Shown here: positions 40,048-48,143 of the stretch, in pieces
Position numbering within the stretch: the stretch's first letter is position 1
How the letters are laid out: every line of letters begins with the position of its first letter
From: Tahibacter sp042701255
Lineage (GTDB): Bacteria; Pseudomonadota; Gammaproteobacteria; Xanthomonadales; Rhodanobacteraceae
Reading direction: 5' to 3'
Length of the DNA: 64,000 bases
Assembly (NCBI RefSeq): GCF_042701255.1
Contig: NZ_CP170554.1
Location: forward strand, 3,348,001-3,412,000
The notes under the pieces: generated by a model
Seen by the model: only the letters and a program-made list of their open reading frames with translations
Told to the model about the DNA's origin: nothing
Databases searched by the model: none
Program-made: the position numbers and the translations under genes

Positions 40048-41162
40048 GTACGGACCTGCTCGCGCTCGCGAATGCTGCCACCGCCAAACTGCGCGCCTAC
40101 GACCCGGGCCACGACCTGCCGGCGCTGCGCGAGGAATATGGCGCACGCCTGATCGAGCTGGGCTCCAACGAGACTTCGCTCGGCGCGAGCCAGGCCGTCG
40201 CCGCGGCAATCATGGCCGCCTTGCCCGAGATCTACCGCTATCCCGATCCCAAGGGCGGCGCGCTCAAGCGCGTGCTGGCCGCGCAACTCGGGGTGGACAC
40301 CGCGCAGCTCGCGCTCGGCAACGGTTCGCACGAACTGCTGATGCTGATCGCGCAGTGCTTCGCCGAGGCGGGCACTTCGGTCGTCTATTCGCAGTACGGT
40401 TTCGCGGTGTTCGCGATCGCGACCGCCGCAGCCGGCGCGACGCCGGTCTGCGTGCCGGCGCTGCCGGCCGACCATGACCGGGCGCCGCTCGGTCACGACC
40501 TCGATGCGATCGCTGCGGCCGTGCGTCCCGACACGCGTCTGGTCTATGTCGCCAATCCGAACAATCCGACCGGCACCTGGTTCGACGATGCCGCGCTCGA
40601 CCGCTTTCTCGCAAAGCTGCCGGCGCACGTCGTCGTCGTCGTCGACGAAGCCTATGCGGAATACGTGACCGCGCCCGGCACGAGCTCGGCGGTGCGTCTG
40701 CTGCGCGCAGGGCAGGACGGCCACGACAATCTCATCGTTACGCGCACATTCTCCAAAGCCTATGCGCTGGCCGGTCTGCGCGTCGGCTATGCGGTCGGCT
40801 CGGCCCAGGCCATCGCCGTGCTCGAACGCCTGCGCGAATCCTTCAACGTGAACAGCCTGGCGCTGGTCGCGGCCGAAGCGGCCTTGGCCGATACGGCGCA
40901 CGCGCGCCGCATCCGCGAATTCACCGCGGCCGAACGCGAATGGCTTGCTGCGCAACTGCGTGAGCGCGGCCTGCGCGTGTTCCCGTCGCAGACCAATTTC
41001 GTGCTCGTGGATTTCGGCCGCGACGCGCGCGCGATCGAGGCGCAACTGTTCCGTCATGCGGTCGTCGTGCGGCCGATGGCCGGCTATGGCCTGCCGAACT
41101 GCCTGCGCATCAGCGTCGGTACGCGTGCCGAGAACGAACGCCTGCTGGAGGCCCTGGCATGA
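40044..41162 (+). CDS. hisC: Histidinol-phosphate/aromatic aminotransferase HisC
   Basis: 372-residue PLP aminotransferase: NETSLGASQAV, ALGNGSHELLMLI, VANPNNPTGTW and the PLP lysine in RTFSKAYALAGLRVGYA. GTG 40044 overlaps the pheA stop. Its place inside an aromatic operon, with no other his gene, suggests it works as the aromatic transaminase for phenylalanine and tyrosine, with histidinol phosphate as a second possible substrate. Confidence 0.92.
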   Translation: MSTDLLALANAATAKLRAYDPGHDLPALREEYGARLIELGSNETSLGASQAVAAAIMAALPEIYRYPDPKGGALKRVLAAQLGVDTAQLALGNGSHELLMLIAQCFAEAGTSVVYSQYGFAVFAIATAAAGATPVCVPALPADHDRAPLGHDLDAIAAAVRPDTRLVYVANPNNPTGTWFDDAALDRFLAKLPAHVVVVVDEAYAEYVTAPGTSSAVRLLRAGQDGHDNLIVTRTFSKAYALAGLRVGYAVGSAQAIAVLERLRESFNVNSLALVAAEAALADTAHARRIREFTAAEREWLAAQLRERGLRVFPSQTNFVLVDFGRDARAIEAQLFRHAVVVRPMAGYGLPNCLRISVGTRAENERLLEALA

Positions 41163-42469
41163 GCGGCGGCAACGAGACCTGGATCAGCCGGCGTGCCGCC
41201 ACCGGATTGGGCGGCGACGTCCGCGTGCCCGGCGACAAGTCGATCTCGCACCGTGCCGTGATGTTCGCGGCCCTGGCCGACGGCGTCTCGCAGGTCAGCG
41301 GTTTTCTCGAAGGCGAGGACACGCGTGCGACCGCGCGCGCGTTCGCCGCGATGGGCGTTCGCATCGAACAGCCTTCGGCCAGCGTGCGCATCGTCCACGG
41401 CGTCGGTCTGCACGGCCTGAGTGCGCCGGGCGCAGCGATCGACTGCGGCAATGCCGGCACCGGCATGCGCCTGCTGACCGGCATCCTCGCCGGCCAGGCG
41501 TTCGACAGCACCCTGATCGGCGACGAGTCCCTGTCGCGCCGGCCGATGCGCCGTGTGATCGAGCCGCTGTCGCGCATGGGCGCACGCATCGATGCACAGG
41601 ACGGCGGACTGCCGCCGCTGCACGTGCAGGGCGGTCATGCCTTGAACGGCATCGATTACGCGCTGCCCGTGGCCAGCGCGCAGGTCAAATCGGCCCTGCT
41701 GCTGGCCGGGCTTTATGCCAGCGGCGAAACCACGATCAGCGAGCCGCATCCGACGCGCGACTACACCGAGCGCATGCTCGCCGCATTCGGCTGGCCGATC
41801 GCGTTCTCGGCCGGCAAGGCCAGCCTGCGCGGCGGACATGCGCTGCGTGCGACCGACGTCGTCGTGCCGGCGGATTTCTCCTCGGCTGCCTTCTTCCTCG
41901 TTGCCGCGAGCCTCGTGCCCGGTTCCGACCTGCTGCTGCGCGACGTCGGCATCAACCCGCGCCGCACCGGGCTGCTCGATGCGCTGCGCCTGATGGGCGC
42001 GGACATCACGGCGGAGAATCCGCGCGAGCTCGGCGGCGAAGCCGTGGCCGATCTGCGCGTGCGCCATGCGCCGCTGCGCGGCATCGCCGTGCCCGAGGCA
42101 CTGGTGCCGGACATGATCGACGAGTTTCCGATCCTGTTCGTGGCCGCCGCCGCGGCGAGCGGCACCACGCGGATCAGCGGCGCGGCCGAGCTGCGCGTCA
42201 AGGAGTCCGACCGCATCGCGGTGATGGCGCGCGGTCTGCGCGCCATCGGCGTGCGCATCGAGGAAACGCCCGACGGCGCAGTCATCGACGGCGGCCGCTT
42301 CGGCGGCGGCGAAGTCGACAGTGCCGGCGATCACCGCTGCGCGATGAGCTTCGCCGTGGCTGGCCTGATCGCCGACGGCGAGATCCGTATCGCCGATTGC
42401 GCCAACGTCGCGACGTCGTTCCCGGGCTTCGTCGCGCTGGCCAACGGCTGCGGGTTCCGGCTCGGCTGA
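41159..42469 (+). CDS. aroA: 3-phosphoshikimate 1-carboxyvinyltransferase AroA (EPSP synthase)
   Basis: Shikimate pathway enzyme, 436 residues, ATG overlapping the hisC stop. Motifs: VPGDKSISHRAVMFAALA, DCGNAGTGMRLLTGILAG, SLSRRPMRRVIEPL, and the C-terminal catalytic VPDMIDEFPILFVA and RVKESDRIAVMARGL. The DKSISHRA and GNAGTGMR elements bind phosphoenolpyruvate and shikimate 3-phosphate. Confidence 0.98.
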   Translation: MSGGNETWISRRAATGLGGDVRVPGDKSISHRAVMFAALADGVSQVSGFLEGEDTRATARAFAAMGVRIEQPSASVRIVHGVGLHGLSAPGAAIDCGNAGTGMRLLTGILAGQAFDSTLIGDESLSRRPMRRVIEPLSRMGARIDAQDGGLPPLHVQGGHALNGIDYALPVASAQVKSALLLAGLYASGETTISEPHPTRDYTERMLAAFGWPIAFSAGKASLRGGHALRATDVVVPADFSSAAFFLVAASLVPGSDLLLRDVGINPRRTGLLDALRLMGADITAENPRELGGEAVADLRVRHAPLRGIAVPEALVPDMIDEFPILFVAAAAASGTTRISGAAELRVKESDRIAVMARGLRAIGVRIEETPDGAVIDGGRFGGGEVDSAGDHRCAMSFAVAGLIADGEIRIADCANVATSFPGFVALANGCGFRLG

Positions 42470-42622
42470 AGCGGGCCCGGCGGATCGTCGGAAAATGCTG
42501 GCGCTGAAGTCGTTTCCGGCCGGCGCCGGACCTGAGAACACCGCTGCGCTCGTCACTCAGGCGAGCCCGGCGCTGCGCCGAACTGCTAGACTCGCAAAGT
42601 TTGTTCCGCGAGCCAGGGTGCC

Positions 42623-43309
42623 ATGAGCCGATCCGACAAGCCGATACCCGTTTTGACCATCGACGGGCCGTCCGGCTCGGGCAAGGGCACGATCGCGCGG
42701 ATCATCGCCGAACGACTGGGCTGGCATCTGCTTGATTCGGGTGCGCTGTACCGTGCGGTTGGCTATGCGGCCTCGATGGCCGGGCTCGACCTGTCCGACG
42801 CGGACGCGATGACGCGCTGCGCCGAGACCACGAAGATCACCTTCCGTGACCCGAAAGACGGTCGTGAAACAAGGGTTTACGTGAATTCCCACGACGCGAC
42901 CGACGAGCTGCGCACCGAGACCGTCGGCGCCGTCGCGTCCGCCATCGCGGCGATCCCGGACGTGCGTACGGCTCTGGTCGACAAGCAGCTGAGCTTCCGC
43001 CGCCAGCCGGGCCTGGTTGCCGACGGCCGCGACATGGGCACGGTCATCTTCCCGGACGCGGGCGTCAAGGTGTTCCTGACGGCCAGCGCCGAGGAGCGCG
43101 CGAAGCGGCGCTATAAGCAGTTGAAGGACAAGGGGCTAGCCGTTACACTTGCGTCCCTTTTGCGCGAGATCGAAGCGCGCGACGCCCGCGATGCGGCGCG
43201 TCCCGTCGCCCCCTTGAAGCCGGCAGTGGACGCCGTCTTGATCGACTCGACCGGAATGCCCGTCGATGCCGTCGTGGACAAGGTTCTCAGCCTGATCCAG
43301 ACCGCCTGA
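42623..43309 (+). CDS. cmk: Cytidylate kinase Cmk
   Basis: Phosphorylates CMP and dCMP. The 228 residues have the P-loop TIDGPSGSGKGTIARII, then DSGALYRAVGYAA, DGRDMGTVIFPDAGVKVFL and the Arg-rich lid (RRYKQLKDKG). A TAGACT -10-like box is at 42591. Order aroA-cmk-rpsA-ihfB is the common one in gammaproteobacteria. Confidence 0.97.
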   Translation: MSRSDKPIPVLTIDGPSGSGKGTIARIIAERLGWHLLDSGALYRAVGYAASMAGLDLSDADAMTRCAETTKITFRDPKDGRETRVYVNSHDATDELRTETVGAVASAIAAIPDVRTALVDKQLSFRRQPGLVADGRDMGTVIFPDAGVKVFLTASAEERAKRRYKQLKDKGLAVTLASLLREIEARDARDAARPVAPLKPAVDAVLIDSTGMPVDAVVDKVLSLIQTA

Positions 43310-43400
43310 GCGTTGCTTCTTCGATTTTTCGCAAAAGGAAAAAAGGTCCCGCACTCGCGCGGGGAACTCCATGGTGCCCGGATCGGGCGCCCCAACAGGC

Positions 43401-43447
43401 AAGCCGGCAGCAACGGCGCCATCAGGCGTACGTGCCGCGGCTTTTTT
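43401..43447 (+). terminator. Possible attenuator in the rpsA leader
   Basis: AAGCCGGCA pairs with TGCCGCGGCTT across a ~27-base loop and is followed by TTTTTT, ending 16 bases before the rpsA ATG. It looks like an intrinsic terminator inside the leader and could limit cmk-rpsA read-through or take part in S1 autoregulation. Confidence 0.5.
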
Positions 43448-43463
43448 CCATTCTGGAATCAAC

Positions 43464-45128
43464 ATGACTGAAAGTTTTGCCGAACTGTTTGAACAAAGCG
43501 AAGCCGGGATCAAGTTCAAGCCTGGCACCATCGTTACCGGCGTGGTCGTCGACATCAAGTCCGACGTCGTCGTCGTAAACGCCGGCCTCAAGTCCGAAGG
43601 CATCGTGCCGATCGAGCAGTTCCGCAACGATCGCGGCGAGCTCGAAGTGGCCATCGGCGATGAGGTCAAGGTCGCTCTCGATTCGCTCGAGAACGGATTC
43701 GGCGAGACCGTGCTCTCGCGAGAGAAGGCCAAGCGCTCGCTCGTGTGGGACGAACTCGAAGAGGCCCAGAAGGCCAACGCCACCGTCACCGGCCGCATCA
43801 GCGGCAAGGTCAAGGGCGGTTTCACGGTCGACATCAAGGACGTCCGCGCGTTCCTGCCGGGTTCGCTGGTCGACGTGCGTCCGGTGCGCGATCCGGTCTA
43901 CCTCGAGGGCAAGGAACTCGAGTTCAAGATCATCAAGCTCGACCGCAAGCGCAACAACGTCGTGGTCTCGCGCCGCGCCGTCGTCGAGAGCGAATTCAGC
44001 GCCGAGCGCGAATCGCTGCTCGAGAAGCTGCAGGAAGGCGCCGTCATCAAGGGCGTCGTCAAGAACCTCACCGATTACGGTGCGTTCGTCGACCTCGGCG
44101 GCATCGACGGCCTGCTGCACATCACCGACATGGCGTGGAAGCGCGTCCGTCACCCGTCCGAAGTGGTCAACGTCGGCGACGAGCTCGACGTCCGCGTGCT
44201 GAAGTTCGACCGCGAGCGCAACCGCGTCTCGCTCGGCTTGAAGCAGATGGGCGAAGATCCGTGGGTCAACATCGCCCGCCGCTACCCGCCGAGCACGCGT
44301 CTGTTCGGCAAGGTCTCCAACGTCACCGATTACGGCTGCTTCGTCGAGCTGGAACCGGGCGTCGAAGGCCTGGTCCACGTCTCCGAAATGGACTGGACCA
44401 ACAAGAACGTCAACCCGGGCAAGCTGGTCCAGGTCGGCGACGAAGTGCAGGTCATGGTGCTCGACGTGGATGAAGAGCGCCGCCGCATCTCGCTCGGCAT
44501 CAAGCAGACCCAGTCGAACCCGTGGGAAACCTTCGCGGCCGTCCACAAGAAGAACGACAAGGTCCGCGGTCAGATCAAGTCGATCACCGACTTCGGCATC
44601 TTCGTCGGCCTGGAAGGCGGCATCGACGGTCTGGTGCACCTGTCCGACATCTCCTGGCAGGCCACCGGTGAAGACCTGGTCCGCCAGTTCAAGAAGGGCG
44701 ACGAGGTCGAAGCGGTCGTTCTGGCCGTCGATCCGGAACGCGAGCGCATCTCGCTGGGCATCAAGCAGCTCGAGCAGGATCCGTTCGGTCAGTTCATGGC
44801 CGGCTCGCCGAAGGGCAGCATCGTGACCGGTACCGTCAAGGAAGTGGACGCGCGCGGCGCGACCATCGACCTCGGCGACGGCGTCGAAGGTTACCTGCGT
44901 GCGAACGACATCGCCAAGGAACGCATCGACGACGCGACGCAGCATCTCAAGGTCGGCGACAAGGTCGAAGCCAAGTTCATCGGCATGGACCGCAAGGGCC
45001 GCACCCTGCAGCTGTCGATCCGCGCGAAGGACGAGGAAGAGCTGGCCTCGGTGCTCGAGGAATACCAGTCGAGCACGCTGGGCACCGCCAAGCTCGGCGC
45101 GCTGCTCAAGGAACAGCTGAAGAAGTAA
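43464..45128 (+). CDS. rpsA: 30S ribosomal protein S1
   Basis: 554-residue mRNA-binding ribosomal protein. MTESFAELFEQSEAGIKFKP starts six S1 (OB-fold) repeats. Repeats 3-6 show the clearest pattern: VVKNLTDYGAFVDLGGIDGLLHITDM, VSNVTDYGCFVELEPG, IKSITDFGIFVGLEGGIDGL and VKEVDARGATIDLGDGVEGY (written in parts). ATG 43464 gives the family length; further upstream in-frame starts are in the structured leader. Confidence 0.97.
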   Translation: MTESFAELFEQSEAGIKFKPGTIVTGVVVDIKSDVVVVNAGLKSEGIVPIEQFRNDRGELEVAIGDEVKVALDSLENGFGETVLSREKAKRSLVWDELEEAQKANATVTGRISGKVKGGFTVDIKDVRAFLPGSLVDVRPVRDPVYLEGKELEFKIIKLDRKRNNVVVSRRAVVESEFSAERESLLEKLQEGAVIKGVVKNLTDYGAFVDLGGIDGLLHITDMAWKRVRHPSEVVNVGDELDVRVLKFDRERNRVSLGLKQMGEDPWVNIARRYPPSTRLFGKVSNVTDYGCFVELEPGVEGLVHVSEMDWTNKNVNPGKLVQVGDEVQVMVLDVDEERRRISLGIKQTQSNPWETFAAVHKKNDKVRGQIKSITDFGIFVGLEGGIDGLVHLSDISWQATGEDLVRQFKKGDEVEAVVLAVDPERERISLGIKQLEQDPFGQFMAGSPKGSIVTGTVKEVDARGATIDLGDGVEGYLRANDIAKERIDDATQHLKVGDKVEAKFIGMDRKGRTLQLSIRAKDEEELASVLEEYQSSTLGTAKLGALLKEQLKK

Positions 45129-45153
45129 GCCGTTCCCGCTGTAACGAAGTCGA

Positions 45154-45187
45154 AGAATGGCGGCCCTGGTGCCGCCATTCTTTTTTT
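45154..45187 (+). terminator. Intrinsic terminator after rpsA
   Basis: AGAATGGCGGC and GCCGCCATTCT form an 11-pair stem around CCTGGT with a T8 tail. One of the clearest terminators in the window. Confidence 0.93.
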
Positions 45188-45274
45188 GCAGTGCAGTAAT
45201 GCGTGAATGGATTCGCGGAATGCGCTAAGCTCGCGTTCCGTAACGGAACTCTACCCGGCGGAGCCGAACCCACC

Positions 45275-45571
45275 ATGACCAAGTCCGAGCTGATCGAGGC
45301 CCTGGCCGACCGGCAGAAGCATCTTGCGTTCAACGACGTCGAACTTGCGGTAAAGAACCTGCTGGAACAGATGAGCCAGGCGCTTTCGGGCGGCGAGCGC
45401 ATCGAAATCCGTGGCTTCGGCAGCTTCTCCCTGCATTTCCGTCCGCCGCGCATGGGGCGCAATCCCAAGACCGGCGCCGCCGTCGCGCTGCCCGGCAAGC
45501 ACGTTCCGCATTTCAAGCCCGGCAAGGAATTGCGCGAGCGCGTGAACCAGTCCGAGGAACCCATACGCTGA
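45275..45571 (+). CDS. ihfB: Integration host factor subunit beta
   Basis: DNA-bending histone-like protein of 98 residues: MTKSELIEALADRQKHLAFN, then GERIEIRGFGSFSLHFR and the beta-arm RPPRMGRNPKTGAAV with the intercalating proline region. It pairs with IhfA (not in the window). A perfect palindrome GTTCCG-TAA-CGGAAC lies at 45235-45249 in its leader and could be an operator. Confidence 0.97.
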   Translation: MTKSELIEALADRQKHLAFNDVELAVKNLLEQMSQALSGGERIEIRGFGSFSLHFRPPRMGRNPKTGAAVALPGKHVPHFKPGKELRERVNQSEEPIR

Positions 45572-45621
45572 GTTCCCGTCCGTGCCCGGCGCTCGCGCCG
45601 GCACCCTGAAGCGGATTTCCC

Positions 45622-45894
45622 ATGCGTGTCGTCTGGATAGTTGTCGCGCTGTTGTTCGCCGCCGCCGGCGCCGTGTTCGGTGCACTGAACGGTGGAGACG
45701 TGGCGCTGGATTTCTACGTCGTCGCGGTGACCGTACCCAAGGCCGCGGCGCTGCTCGCCGCCTTGCTGGCGGGCTGGCTGATCGGCGGCCTGATCCTCTG
45801 GCTGGCCGTGGTCATGCCGCTGCGCCGGCGCCTCGCGCGCCAGCGCCGCGAGCTCGCCCAGCGCGCGGTCGCGCCGCCCCGGACCGCGGAATGA
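45622..45894 (+). CDS. lapA: LapA family membrane protein
   Basis: 90 residues, two membrane helices (VVWIVVALLFAAAGAVFG and AAALLAALLAGWLIGGLILWL) and a basic C-terminal tail (RRRLARQRRELAQRA). It is encoded 10 bases upstream of lapB. The pair controls LPS synthesis in enterobacteria; the LapA role is less well defined. Confidence 0.88.
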   Translation: MRVVWIVVALLFAAAGAVFGALNGGDVALDFYVVAVTVPKAAALLAALLAGWLIGGLILWLAVVMPLRRRLARQRRELAQRAVAPPRTAE

Positions 45895-45904
45895 CAGCCA
45901 CGGC

Positions 45905-47077
45905 ATGAATCCGCTCTACCTGTTGTTCCTGCTGCTGCCGGTCGCCGCGTTCTCGGGCTGGTGGATCGCCCGGCGATCCAGTGCGCGCACCTCGGGCGAG
46001 CGCGTCAGTGCGCTGTCCAGCACTTATTTCCGCGGCCTGAACTACCTGCTCAACGAACAGCAGGACAAGGCCATCGAAGTCTTCGTCAAGCTGGCCGAGA
46101 TCAACCGCGATACGGTCGAGACGCACCTGGCGCTCGGCAACCTGTTCCGCCGCCGCGGCGAAGTCGACCGCGCGATCCGCGTACATCAGAACCTGATCGC
46201 GCGCGAAGACCTCAGCGACGCGATGAAGACCGTCGCACTGCTCGAGCTCGGCGAGGACTACATGCGCGCCGGGCTGCTCGACCGCGCCGAGACCCTGTTC
46301 TCCGACCTCGTCGCGATGCGCGCGCATGCGCCGTCGGCGCTCAAGCACCTGATCGGCATCTACCAGCACGAGCGCGACTGGGACAAGGCCATCGCGCATG
46401 CGCGCATGCTCGAGCAGATGACCGGCGAATCGCAGTGCGCGCTGATCGCCCAGTTCCATTGCGAGCTCGCCGCCGAGGCGCGCGTGCAGAAGCGCTTCGC
46501 CGATGCGGAAGCGCAGATCCAGGCCGCGTTCGACTGCGCGCCGCGCAACGTGCGCGCGAGCATGCTGCACGGCCAGGTGCTGGCCGACCAGGAACGCTAT
46601 GCCGAAGCCGTGACCGCGTTCGAGCGCGTCGCCGAGCACGACGTGGACTTCGTGCCCGAGATCCTGCCGCTGCTGCTCGATGCCTACGCCAAGAGCCAGC
46701 AGATGCAGCGCGCCGAGGAATTCCTGCGCCACATCATCGAGCGCTATCACGGCATCTCGCCGGTGCTCGCGCTGACCAAGCTCTATGCACGCAGCCGCGG
46801 CGAAACCGTCGCCGTGGATTTCCTGACCCGCCAGCTGCGCCAGCGCCCGTCGGTGCGCGGCCTCATGGCGCTGATCAACGCAACCCTGCACAGCGCCACC
46901 GGCGAGGCGCGCGAAAACCTGCTGATCCTGCAGGATCTCGCGCGCAAGCTCGTCGAAGGGCAGGCCATGTACCGCTGCAACCGCTGCGGTTTCGGCGCCA
47001 AGGCGCATCACTGGCAATGCCCGAGCTGCAAGAGCTGGGGCTCGGTGCGGCCGATCCACGGCGTCGCCAACGAATAG
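45905..47077 (+). CDS. lapB: Lipopolysaccharide assembly protein LapB
   Basis: 390 residues: an N-terminal membrane anchor (LYLLFLLLPVAAFSGWWIA), eight or so TPR units (for example YFRGLNYLLNEQQDKAIEVF, HLALGNLFRRRGEVDRAIRV) and a C-terminal rubredoxin-like zinc site (CNRCGFGAKAHHWQCPSCKS). In E. coli it presents LpxC to FtsH for breakdown. All parts are complete here. Confidence 0.95.
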   Translation: MNPLYLLFLLLPVAAFSGWWIARRSSARTSGERVSALSSTYFRGLNYLLNEQQDKAIEVFVKLAEINRDTVETHLALGNLFRRRGEVDRAIRVHQNLIAREDLSDAMKTVALLELGEDYMRAGLLDRAETLFSDLVAMRAHAPSALKHLIGIYQHERDWDKAIAHARMLEQMTGESQCALIAQFHCELAAEARVQKRFADAEAQIQAAFDCAPRNVRASMLHGQVLADQERYAEAVTAFERVAEHDVDFVPEILPLLLDAYAKSQQMQRAEEFLRHIIERYHGISPVLALTKLYARSRGETVAVDFLTRQLRQRPSVRGLMALINATLHSATGEARENLLILQDLARKLVEGQAMYRCNRCGFGAKAHHWQCPSCKSWGSVRPIHGVANE

Positions 47078-47090
47078 GACGGCCGCGGCC

Positions 47091-48143
47091 ATGGACGCCT
47101 GGCTCATTCCGCTCGCCGCACTGATCTGCGCCCTCGTCGCCGAGGCGGCGATCCGCTACGCCCACCGTCGCCGGCTGCTCGACCAGCCCGGCCGGCGCCG
47201 CTCGCACGTGCTGCCGACGCCGCGCGGCGGCGGCATCGGCATCGTCGTCGCCGCGACGGTGGTGCTCGCGCTGGCGCTGCGGCCGGCGCAGCCGCTGCCG
47301 GCCGTGCTGCTGATGCCCGGTCTGCTGCTCGTCGCCGGCATCGGCTGGTGGGACGACCACCGACCGCTGCGCGCGCTGACCCGGCTGGCCGTGCATCTGG
47401 CGGCCGGCGTGCTGCTCGCCGCCGCATTGTGGTTCTGGACCGCCGGCGGCGACGCGACGGGCGGCTGGGCGATTCCACGAAACGATCTGCCCGTGTGGGC
47501 TGGCCTGGCGCTCGCGGCGGTCATCGTCTTCGGTGCGGCCTGGTCGATCAACCTGCACAACTTCATGGACGGCATCAACGGCCTGCTGACGGCCCAGTCC
47601 GCTTTCGTGTTCGCGATGATCGCGCTGGTCGGCGCACTCGGATTGCCGCACGGACTCGGCTCCGTTCCGGCCGCGCTGGCCGCGGCCTGCCTGGCCTTCC
47701 TGCCGTTCAATTTCCCGTTCGCGCGGATCTTTCTCGGCGACGTCGGCAGCGGCGCACTCGGTTTCCTCATCGCGGCACTGCTGGCCTGCGCGGTAGTGGC
47801 GGAACCACACTGGCTCGCCGTCGGTCTGCTGCTGGTCAGCGGCTTCGCCGTCGATGCGACGGCGACCTTGCTGCAGCGCATCTGGCGCGGACGCCGCTGG
47901 TATAGTGCGCACCGCGAACATCTCTATCAGTGGCTCGTGCGCAGCGGCTGCTCGCATGCCCGGGTCGTGGGCTACTACATGGCGTGGAATCTGTTGCTGG
48001 TCGCACCGCTGGCCGTGCTCGTCGCGCTGAAGCGCGACGCGGGTCTGGACGTTGCCGCGGTGCTGGTCGCTTACGCGGCCGGTGTCGCGTTGTGGTGGCG
48101 CGCGCGCCAGTCCGTCCTCGCCGGAGCGCGCCGTCATGCCTGA
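47091..48143 (+). CDS. WecA/WbpL-like UDP-sugar:undecaprenyl-phosphate sugar-1-phosphate transferase
   Basis: 350 residues, about ten membrane helices, glycosyltransferase family 4 of the MraY type. Catalytic and binding motifs: GIGWWDDHRPLRALTRL, NLHNFMDGINGLLT, FARIFLGDVGSGALGF and YSAHREHLYQWLV. It primes O-antigen or exopolysaccharide repeat units on the lipid carrier. The next gene, a WbpM-like dehydratase, would supply its UDP-6-deoxy-HexNAc-type substrate. Stop overlaps the next start by 8 bases. Confidence 0.92.
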   Translation: MDAWLIPLAALICALVAEAAIRYAHRRRLLDQPGRRRSHVLPTPRGGGIGIVVAATVVLALALRPAQPLPAVLLMPGLLLVAGIGWWDDHRPLRALTRLAVHLAAGVLLAAALWFWTAGGDATGGWAIPRNDLPVWAGLALAAVIVFGAAWSINLHNFMDGINGLLTAQSAFVFAMIALVGALGLPHGLGSVPAALAAACLAFLPFNFPFARIFLGDVGSGALGFLIAALLACAVVAEPHWLAVGLLLVSGFAVDATATLLQRIWRGRRWYSAHREHLYQWLVRSGCSHARVVGYYMAWNLLLVAPLAVLVALKRDAGLDVAAVLVAYAAGVALWWRARQSVLAGARRHA

